Part shown: piece by piece, positions 17,262 through 24,415 of the stretch | Layout of the letters: each line of letters opens with the position of its first letter | How positions within the stretch are numbered: the stretch's first letter is position 1 | Assembly: GCA_002345575.1 (NCBI GenBank) | Contig: DDVX01000015.1 | Span: 1-64,000 of the forward strand | Length of the DNA: 64,000 bases | Origin: Stutzerimonas stutzeri | GTDB lineage: Bacteria > Pseudomonadota > Gammaproteobacteria > Pseudomonadales > Pseudomonadaceae | Direction of reading: 5' to 3' | Program-made: the position numbers and the translations under genes | Notes under the pieces: generated by a model | Told to the model about the DNA's origin: nothing | Seen by the model: only the letters and a program-made list of their open reading frames with translations | Database searches by the model: none

Positions 17262-18722
17262 TTATCGTTTGGCGGTCTGGTTTTCCCAACTAGGGATTCG
17301 AAACGCCCAGAACGAGCCGCCTTGAGCAACCGGCTTGGTCAGCACAGCCATGTCGCCGCCCCACAGCGGCACAGCGCCGCCGTAGCCAACGGTCACGCCA
17401 ATGAACTGCTCGCCGTCCTGTTCCCAGGTGATCGGCGGCGCGATGATTCCGCTACCGGTCTGGAATTTCCAGAGCTCCTCGCCGGTTTTCGCGTTGAAGG
17501 CCTTCAGGTAGCCATCACCTGTACCGGTGAACACTAGGTTGCCCTTGGTGGCGAGGACGCCGGCCCAGAGCGGCAGCGGTTCCTTGTGCTCCCAGGCGAC
17601 CTTGCCGGTGGTGGGGTCCATGGCACGCAGAATCCCGACGTGATCGTCATACATGCGCTTGATGCGGAAGCCTTGGCCGAGGTAAGCGTTGCCTTTCTTG
17701 TAGCTGACCTCCTCGGTCCAGTAGTCCTCTTTCCAATGGTTGGCGGGAACGTAGAACAGGCCAGTATCCTGGCTGTAAGCCATGGGGTTCCAGTTCTTGC
17801 CGCCGAGGAAGGGCGGTGAGACTTCCACTGATTTGCCGTGCGCCTCGCCGGGCTCAGGCTTCGGCGGGCGCTGGCCCTCGTTCTCCACCGGCCGCCCGGT
17901 CTTCAGGTCGATGTGGCTGGCCCAGGTGATGTTGTCGACGAAGGGGAAGGCGTTCTGCAGTTTGCCGTCCTCGCGGTTGACCACATAGAAAAAGCCGTTG
18001 CGGTCGGCGTGGGCCGTGGCTTTGACGGTCTTGCCATCTTTGTTCTTGTAATCGAACAGGACCAGCTCATTGTTGCCGGAGAAGTCCCAGGCATCGTTCG
18101 GTGTGTGCTGGTAGAACCACTTCACTTCGCCAGTGGTGGCGTCGACGCCAACCTGCCCAGAGGTATAGAGGCTGTCGTAATCCTTCGGATCTCCGCCATC
18201 GGCGGTGCGTGCCCAGCCGTTCCAGGGCGCCGGATTGCCCGCGCCGACGATGATGGTATTGGTTTCGGCGTCGAAGCTCGCGCTCTGCCACGGAGCGCCG
18301 CCGCCCTGGCTCCAGGCTTCCTTCTTGCCGGTGGGTGAGTTCGGGTCATCCGGCCAGGAGGGCGCCTTGATGTCGCCGGTCGGCGTGCTCTCCTTGCCGT
18401 TCAGTCGGCCAACGTGACCTTCGACGAAGGGCCGCATCCAGACTTCTTCACCCGTGTCCGGATCGCGTGCGAACAACTTGCCGACAACGCCGAATTCATC
18501 GCCGGAGCTGCCGTGGATTAGCAAAACCTTCCCGCTCTTCTGATCCTTGATCAGGGTGGGCGCGCCGGTCATCGTGTAACCCGCGCCGTGCTCGCCGAAT
18601 TTCTTCTTCCAGACGACCTTGCCGGTGTCCTTGTTCAGCGCCACCACCTGAGCGTCGAGGGTGCCGAAGTAAATCTTGTCGCCGTAGATAGCAGCGCCGC
18701 GGTTGACCACGTCGCAGCAAGG
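17262..18722 (-). pseudogene. exaA: PQQ-dependent ethanol dehydrogenase, 5' third missing
   Basis: This is the C-terminal 480-odd residues of ExaA, the periplasmic quinoprotein ethanol dehydrogenase. Tryptophan-docking propeller repeats are intact, with typical stretches such as GSSGDEFGVVGKLFARDP, WYQHTPNDAWDF-like and GYGGAVPLWGGDM. Homology begins at RPCCDVVNRG, so the vicinal-disulfide cysteines that cap PQQ are the first residues left. About 140 N-terminal residues, the signal peptide and the promoter are gone. At 18722 the sequence switches directly to pqqD on the opposite strand. No product is expected. Confidence 0.92.
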
Positions 18723-18922
18723 GCGTTCTGCTTTATCCCGAAGGCATGATCAAGCTCAACGAAAGTGCCGCGGCGGTACTGGCTGAAGTTGATGGGGCTC
18801 GCACCGTCGGCGCCATCGTCGCCGATCTGCAGGCGCGCTTCCCGGATGCAGAAGGGATTGAGGAAGATATCGTCGCGTTTCTGGAGGTGGCCGTTGAACG
18901 GTTCTGGATCGAGCTTCGCTAA
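18723..18922 (+). pseudogene. pqqD: pqqD fragment, 5' part missing
   Basis: Codons read as the C-terminal two thirds of PqqD, the peptide chaperone that presents PqqA to PqqE: VLLYPEGMIKLNESAAAVL, GARTVGAIVADLQARFP and FLEVAVERFWIELR before the stop. The first 25-30 residues are absent, because the sequence joins the inverted exaA fragment at about 18722. The 3' end overlaps the start of pqqE, as in intact pqq operons. Confidence 0.9.
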
Positions 18923-20048
18923 GCCCGGCTTTGAGCCCGGTCCGCCGCTGTGGCTGCTGGCGGAGCTGACTTATCGTTGCCCGCTGCAATGCCCGTACTG
19001 CTCGAACCCGCTGGATTTCGCCCGCAGCAAGGACGAGCTGAGCACTGCCGAGTGGATCGAGGTGTTCCGACAGGCCCGCGAGATGGGCGCGGCGCAACTG
19101 GGCTTTTCCGGCGGTGAGCCGCTGGTCCGGCAAGATCTGGCCGAGCTGATCAAAGCGGCGCGAGACCTCGGCTATTACACCAATCTGATCACCTCGGGCA
19201 TCGGCCTGACCGAAGAGAAGATCGCTTCGTTCGCCGACGCCGGGCTCGACCACATCCAGATCAGCTTTCAGGCCGCCGATGAGGAGGTGAACAACCTGCT
19301 CGCCGGCTCGAAGAAGGCTTTCGCGCAGAAGCTCGCCATGGCACGAGCGGTAAAAGCGCATGGCTATCCGATGGTGCTGAACTTCGTTACCCACCGGCAC
19401 AACATCGACAACATCGAGCGCATCATCCAGCTGTGTCTGGAATTGGAAGCCGACTTCGTGGAGCTCGCCATCTGTCAGTTCTATGGCTGGGCCGAACTCA
19501 ATCGCGCCGGGCTGCTACCAAGCAAGGATCAGTTGGTGCGTGCCGAGCGCATCACCAACCAGTGGCGCGACAAACTCGCCGCCGAAAACCATCCCTGCAA
19601 GCTGATCTTCGTCACGCCCGATTATTACGAAGAGCGTCCCAAGGGCTGCATGAACGGCTGGGGCAACCTGTTTCTCGACATCACACCGGACGGCACAGCG
19701 CTACCTTGTCACAGCGCGCGTCAACTGCCGATCAGCTTCCCTAACGTTCGCGAGCAGAGCATCGAGCAGATCTGGAAGCATTCTTTTGGCTTCAACAAGT
19801 TTCGCGGTTTCGATTGGATGCCCGAGCCTTGCCAATCCTGCGGCGAGAAGGAAAAGGACTTCGGCGGCTGCCGCTGCCAGGCTTTCATGCTCACTGGCGA
19901 TGCGGCCAATGCCGATCCGGTGTGCAGCAAGTCTGCGCACCACGACAAGATTCTTGCCGCCCGCACCGAGGCCGAAGAAGCGCCACGCGGGCTTGATGAG
20001 CTGACCTTTCGTAACGAGAAGGCATCGAAGCTGATCCTCAGGGTATAA
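18894..20048 (+). CDS. pqqE: PqqE radical SAM enzyme
   Basis: PqqE makes the first Glu-Tyr crosslink in the PqqA peptide during PQQ synthesis. It has 384 residues from a TTG at 18894, preceded by GGAGG six bases upstream and overlapping the pqqD fragment. The radical SAM cluster motif is C29, C33 and C36 (YRCPLQCPYC). A SPASM domain follows, with Cys-rich segments near CMNGWGNLF, PCQSCGEKEKDFGGCRC. The gene looks intact, but its partners pqqA, pqqB, pqqC and most of pqqD are missing here, and the operon promoter is gone. It is functional only if partner genes exist elsewhere. Confidence 0.94.
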   Translation: MNGSGSSFAKPGFEPGPPLWLLAELTYRCPLQCPYCSNPLDFARSKDELSTAEWIEVFRQAREMGAAQLGFSGGEPLVRQDLAELIKAARDLGYYTNLITSGIGLTEEKIASFADAGLDHIQISFQAADEEVNNLLAGSKKAFAQKLAMARAVKAHGYPMVLNFVTHRHNIDNIERIIQLCLELEADFVELAICQFYGWAELNRAGLLPSKDQLVRAERITNQWRDKLAAENHPCKLIFVTPDYYEERPKGCMNGWGNLFLDITPDGTALPCHSARQLPISFPNVREQSIEQIWKHSFGFNKFRGFDWMPEPCQSCGEKEKDFGGCRCQAFMLTGDAANADPVCSKSAHHDKILAARTEAEEAPRGLDELTFRNEKASKLILRV

Positions 20049-20086
20049 GGTCATCGATCGACGCCTAACCGACTGGAACCGTTTGG

Positions 20087-21973
20087 ATGACCAAGACCGC
20101 AATCCCCTATGGCTTCTGGCCCAGCGACTGGACTGCCGAAGATGCCGCCTCTGCAAGTTGTGACTTTGCCGAGCTTCGCGCTGGCCATGGGGGCGTGTTC
20201 TGGGTTCAGTACGATCCGGCCGATGTGCGTTCCACGTTGTGGTATTGGCACGCTCGCGGCTTGCGTAGCCTCACGCCGCCCGGGTTCTCGCTTCGCAGCC
20301 GTGTATACGAATACGGCGGCGGTGCCTTCTGCCTGACCGACGCCGGGGTTGCGTTCGTCAACGAGCAGGATCAGCAAATCTACCTGCAGGGCCTATCTAC
20401 GGACGCAGCGACGCCGCCCATCGCGCTGACCGATGACGACGCTTGCCGGTACGGTGATCTGCAGTTCGACACGCGCCAGCGGGCCATTCTCGCCGTGGAA
20501 GAAACCGCCGAAGAAGCTCGCTCAGAGCATCGTCTGGTCAGCGTTTCGCTGGTTGATGGCAGCCGAAGCGTACTTATCGAGGGGAGCGACTTTTACTCGT
20601 CACCGACCTTGGATGCGACAGGCCAACGTCTTGCCTGGATCGAGTGGCAACGCCCCGAACAACCTTGGACGTCCACCAGCCTCTGGATTGCCGAACGTAC
20701 CGAAAATGATCGCTGGGGAGCGCCGCGGTGCCTGGCCGGCGCAGCGGGAAATGAGTCGCTGCAACAGCCGCGCTTCGCTCCGGATGGCGCCTTGTATTGC
20801 CTGACTGACCGCGAAGGCTGGTGGCAGCCTTGGAGAATGCAGGACGACAGCCTTGTTCCGGTAACCGGCGCGGCTGCGGCTGGGTGTGATCATGCCCCGG
20901 CGCCCTGGCAGCTGGGAACGGTGAGCTATCTACCCTCGGCGGACGGCGCTTTGCTGTTGACACGCATAATGGATGGCTACGGACTGTTGTTCGAACAAGA
21001 CAGCCAAGGTAATGAACGCCAGCTGGCGATGGAATTCAGCCGTTGCCGCCAACTTGCTGCCGGCGAGCGACACTTTTACTGCATAGCAGGCTCGTCGGGC
21101 CTGACGCCTGCCGTGTTAGCAATCGACAGGGTTACCAGCTGCATCGAAATGCTCGCCGGAGGCGAACAGCCTTTGGCGGCCGATCAGTTGTCGTGCCCCC
21201 AGGCGTTCAGTTTCGCTACCGGGCAAGGCGAGGTGGCGCACGCATTTTTCTACCCGCCGAGCAATGCACAGTGCCAAGGTCCTTCACAAGAACAGCCATC
21301 GCTCGTGGTGTTCATGCATGGCGGGCCTACGTCCGCCAGCTACCCGGTCTTCGATCCGCGCATCCAATATTGGACTCAGCGCGGTTTCGCCGTGGCTGAT
21401 ATCAACTACCGCGGCAGCAGCGGTTTCGGGCGTGCTTATCGTCAGCAGTTGCGAGGCGAATGGGGTGTGATCGAAGTGGAAGACGCCTGCGCCGCGGTAC
21501 AGGCGCTCGCCACGAACGGCCAGATCGATCCGACGCGAACGTTCATCCGGGGTTCGAGCGCGGGCGGTTACAGCGCGCTCTGCGCACTGGCTGCTAATGC
21601 TGATTTTAGCGGCGGTGCCAGCCTCTACGGCGTCAGTGATCCGTTGGCGTTGCGCCGGGTTACGCACAAGTTTGAAGCCGATTATCTGGATTGGCTGATA
21701 GGCGATCCAGAGCTCTACGCCGAGCGCTACCGGCAGCGGACGCCGTTACTCAATGCGGGGCTGATTCGGGTGCCGGTGGTCTTCTTTCAAGGCGGGCAAG
21801 ACGCGGTGGTGCTACCCGAGCAGACCGAGTCCATGGTTGCCGCTCTGCGCGAACGAGGCGTGACAGTCGAATATTGTTTTTATCCAGAAGAGCGCCACGG
21901 CTTCCGGCAGGCGACCAACCTGGCCGATGCGCTGGAGCGGGAATGTCGCTTCTATCCGGAGCTTCTTCGCTGA
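20087..21973 (+). CDS. pqqH: S9 family peptidase (PqqH)
   Basis: This prolyl-oligopeptidase-type serine peptidase has 628 residues: an N-terminal beta-propeller followed by an alpha/beta hydrolase domain. The catalytic serine is in RGSSAGGYSAL, the aspartate in GGQDAVV and the histidine in ERHGFRQ. It corresponds to the peptidase gene that follows pqqE in P. aeruginosa (called pqqH) and may process PqqA, though this is not proven. It starts 38 bases after pqqE and seems intact. Confidence 0.88.
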   Translation: MTKTAIPYGFWPSDWTAEDAASASCDFAELRAGHGGVFWVQYDPADVRSTLWYWHARGLRSLTPPGFSLRSRVYEYGGGAFCLTDAGVAFVNEQDQQIYLQGLSTDAATPPIALTDDDACRYGDLQFDTRQRAILAVEETAEEARSEHRLVSVSLVDGSRSVLIEGSDFYSSPTLDATGQRLAWIEWQRPEQPWTSTSLWIAERTENDRWGAPRCLAGAAGNESLQQPRFAPDGALYCLTDREGWWQPWRMQDDSLVPVTGAAAAGCDHAPAPWQLGTVSYLPSADGALLLTRIMDGYGLLFEQDSQGNERQLAMEFSRCRQLAAGERHFYCIAGSSGLTPAVLAIDRVTSCIEMLAGGEQPLAADQLSCPQAFSFATGQGEVAHAFFYPPSNAQCQGPSQEQPSLVVFMHGGPTSASYPVFDPRIQYWTQRGFAVADINYRGSSGFGRAYRQQLRGEWGVIEVEDACAAVQALATNGQIDPTRTFIRGSSAGGYSALCALAANADFSGGASLYGVSDPLALRRVTHKFEADYLDWLIGDPELYAERYRQRTPLLNAGLIRVPVVFFQGGQDAVVLPEQTESMVAALRERGVTVEYCFYPEERHGFRQATNLADALERECRFYPELLR

Positions 21974-22079
21974 GCCGGCTGGCTGGCATTCATGGCCGTA
22001 TGCACCGTTGTGGATTGCTTTGATCGTAGAAAACAGTAGGCTTGGCGAACGTAACAAAATAATAACTATAGGCCGTTGT

Positions 22080-23243
22080 ATGAGCCCCAATCTTAGTCTG
22101 CAGCGCAAATTCGTTTCCCCCGAGATCGTGTTTGGTGCGGGTTGTCGGCACAGTGCTGGCAACTACGCGAAGAACTTTGGCGCACGCAAGGTGCTGCTGG
22201 TTTCCGACCCAGGTGTGGTTGCCGCAGGGTGGATCGGCGACGTCCAGGCAAGCCTGACCCGCCAGGACATTGACTACCATCTGTTTACCCAGGTCTCGGC
22301 CAATCCTCGTTCCGAGGAAGTGATGCTGGGCGCTGAGGTCTATCGCAACGAAGGCTGCAACGTCATCGTCGCGGTAGGCGGTGGCAGCCCGATGGACTGC
22401 GCCAAGGGCATCGGTATTGCGGTCGCACATGGTCGCAACATCATTGAATTCGAAGGCGTCGACACGCTGCGCGTGCCGAGCCCGCCGCTGATTCTGATCC
22501 CAACCACGGCCGGCACCTCCGCAGATGTTTCGCAGTTCGTGATCATCTCCAACCAGACCGAGCGGATGAAGTTTTCCATCGTCAGCAAGGGCGCCGTACC
22601 CGATGTGTCGCTGATCGATCCGGAAACGACCCTCAGCATGGATCCGTTCCTCTCGGCCTGTACCGGCATTGATGCGCTGGTGCATGCCATCGAAGCCTTC
22701 GTCTCGACCGGCAACGGGCCGCTGACCGACCCGCACGCATTGGAAGCGATGCGCCTCATCAATGGTCATCTAGTGCAGATGATCGCCAATCCGGCAGATA
22801 TCGAGCTGCGCGAGAAAATCATGCTCGGCAGCATGCAGGCCGGGCTGGCGTTTTCCAATGCGATTCTCGGTGCAGTGCATGCGATGTCCCATAGCCTTGG
22901 CGGCTATCTCGACCTCCCGCATGGCTTGTGCAACGCAGTGTTGGTCGAGCATGTAGTGGCGTTCAATTACAGCGCTGCGCCCGAGCGTTTCAAAATTGTG
23001 GCGCAAACATTCGGCATCGATACGCGCGGCATGACCCATGCGCAGATTCGCGATGGTCTGGTCGCTCATCTGGTTCAGCTCAAGCAAGCCATTGGTTTCA
23101 ACGAAACGCTGGGGTTGCATGGCGTGAATCTTTCGGACATCCCTTTCCTGTCGCGGCACGCTATGCAGGACCCCTGCATCCTGACCAATCCTCGCTCGTC
23201 GACCCAGCGCGACGTCGAAGTGGTATATGCCGAAGCACTCTGA
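22080..23243 (+). CDS. ercA: Iron-containing alcohol dehydrogenase ErcA
   Basis: This group III (iron-type) alcohol dehydrogenase has 387 residues. It has the nucleotide-binding GGGSPMDCAKGI segment and metal ligands in DALVHAIEAF and AVHAMSHSLGGYLDLPHGLCN. In P. aeruginosa, ErcA takes part in regulating ethanol oxidation and is encoded beside the sensor kinase gene ercS. The ATG at 22080 gives the usual family length. The stop lies inside the ercS open frame (17-base overlap). The structural genes it would control are deleted here. Confidence 0.9.
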   Translation: MSPNLSLQRKFVSPEIVFGAGCRHSAGNYAKNFGARKVLLVSDPGVVAAGWIGDVQASLTRQDIDYHLFTQVSANPRSEEVMLGAEVYRNEGCNVIVAVGGGSPMDCAKGIGIAVAHGRNIIEFEGVDTLRVPSPPLILIPTTAGTSADVSQFVIISNQTERMKFSIVSKGAVPDVSLIDPETTLSMDPFLSACTGIDALVHAIEAFVSTGNGPLTDPHALEAMRLINGHLVQMIANPADIELREKIMLGSMQAGLAFSNAILGAVHAMSHSLGGYLDLPHGLCNAVLVEHVVAFNYSAAPERFKIVAQTFGIDTRGMTHAQIRDGLVAHLVQLKQAIGFNETLGLHGVNLSDIPFLSRHAMQDPCILTNPRSSTQRDVEVVYAEAL

Positions 23244-23802
23244 GCAGGACGACGCTCTCGCTGGCCTGCTTGGGCTTGGCACGCATTCGGCTCGTAAAAG
23301 TCACTATCCAGAACTGGTTGCGCGCCTCGAAGAGCTGGAAGCCGAGCGCAATCGCTACAAATGGCTGTTCGAACATGCAGTGCATGGCATCTTTCAAGCC
23401 AGCCTGCAGGAAGGCATCCGCGCGGCCAATCCCGCATTGGCAGGTATGCTCGGCTACGACAGCCCCTCGGACGCGCTCTGGGGGCTAACCGATCTATCGC
23501 ATCATCTATTCGTCGGCGGTGAGGAAGAGCTGAACCGCATCCGCCGCATTCTTAGTGATCAACGGGGCCTGTTTGGCTATGAGACCCGCTTGCGTCGCAA
23601 GGACGGTAGCGCGATCGACGTAATAATGAACTTGCTGCTCAAACCGGATGAAGATGGTTTGGTCGAGGGTTTCGTTGCCGATATCACCGAGCGCAAATTG
23701 GCTCAGCTGCGGTTGCTGCAGCTCAACGAGCAGTTGGAACAGCGCGTCGCCGAACGAACTGTCGAACTGCGCAAGGCCCGTGATTCTTTACAGAAACGGT
23801 GA
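23227..23802 (+). pseudogene. ercS: ercS sensor kinase, truncated after the PAS domain
   Basis: The N-terminal 185 residues match ErcS: DDALAGLLGLGTHSARKSHYP, a PAS domain (about residues 45-165 with YKWLFEHAVHGIFQA and FVADITERK), then the coiled-coil linker LEQRVAERTVELRKARD. Homology stops there. A TGA follows within a few codons, and the His-kinase and ATPase domains, several hundred residues, are absent. The break lies about 200 bases before dif. The remaining gene could at most make a PAS fragment. Confidence 0.88.
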
Positions 23803-23923
23803 GGAACCTTGGGCATCGGAAAGAGGCATCAGCCAGTTCCAGATATTAAAAAGCAATCTGCGTCACCTCAGCGCAAGCGGCGAGCTACCTGATCCCTATG
23901 GCCTTGATTTTCAAGAGTCTCCA

Positions 23924-23954
23924 CTTTAAAAGACAGATTTCCAGTCTTTTAAAG
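23924..23954. repeat. Perfect inverted repeat near dif
   Basis: The arms CTTTAAAAGAC and GTCTTTTAAAG are separated by nine bases. The left arm and centre resemble a sequence at 30398-30418 (TTTAAAAGACAG in both). It could be a weak terminator; its meaning is unclear. Confidence 0.5.
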
Positions 23955-24005
23955 TCACCCACACTCAAGATTTCAGGCAGAGACGATAGCACAACACGAA
24001 TCCAT

Positions 24006-24033
24006 AGTTCGCATAATCTATATTATGTTAAAT
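24006..24033 (+). other. dif: Chromosome dimer resolution site dif
   Basis: This 28-base site has a XerC arm AGTTCGCATAA, a six-base centre TCTATA and a XerD arm TTATGTTAAAT. The XerD arm is identical to that of E. coli dif, and 25 of 28 positions match overall. XerC and XerD, activated by FtsK, recombine this site to separate chromosome dimers. It marks the replication terminus. FtsK-orienting octamers (GGGNAGGG) point toward it: forward at 10529 and 15661, reverse at 36149, 39444, 41992 and 48514. Confidence 0.93.
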
Positions 24034-24111
24034 GAAGTATTAGGTAATCAGATTACTGTAGAGCTGCTCATTCGACTTTCCTGAAATCCATTTCCCATCA
24101 CCGACTGGTTC

Positions 24112-24291
24112 ATGGGCACCACGGACCTGCGCCGCGGCCTGCTCGGCCATCTGCTCAACGGCTACAGCGAAAAGCACGTCGGGAAAAAGCTGAAACCGGT
24201 CATCGCGAAATTCCGCAACGGCGAGAAGCATGTGACGCTCGATGGCCCGGAGCTGAGCGATACCGACATGGGCGCGATGACTACGCGCTAA
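24112..24291 (+). CDS. Short open frame or gene fragment next to dif
   Basis: This encodes 59 residues beginning MGTTDLRRGLLGHLLNG, rich in Lys and Arg. The frame stays open upstream for nine codons to a TGA, and no ribosome-binding site precedes the ATG, so it may be the 3' end of a larger gene. A perfect 12-base hairpin follows 11 bases after the stop. I do not recognise a family. Confidence 0.4.
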   Translation: MGTTDLRRGLLGHLLNGYSEKHVGKKLKPVIAKFRNGEKHVTLDGPELSDTDMGAMTTR

Positions 24292-24302
24292 GCAAGGATG
24301 AA

Positions 24303-24336
24303 GCGCAGGATGGAAGCAACCTCCTCCATCCTGCGC
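24303..24336 (+). terminator. Perfect 12-base hairpin
   Basis: The arms GCGCAGGATGGA and TCCATCCTGCGC flank a 10-base loop directly after the short open frame. The strong stem suggests a terminator, although no T-run follows. Confidence 0.6.
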
Positions 24337-24415
24337 CGCATCTGATATAGGTTATGTTCTCAGCTAGAGAACTCGACCGTCCTTGTCGCCATACCCTGAG
24401 CTCGCGAGGCTTTGC

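Larger units (their letters stand above)
23803..24111. other. Non-coding stretch between ercS remnant and a short open frame
   Basis: No gene is visible. It contains a perfect 11-base inverted repeat (23924-23954) and the chromosomal dif site (24006-24033). Confidence 0.7.

Noticed and set aside
24006..24033. A Xer-dependent phage or IMEX inserted at dif
   Set aside because: Only one dif-like site is visible, and no phage or Xer-using genes lie next to it.
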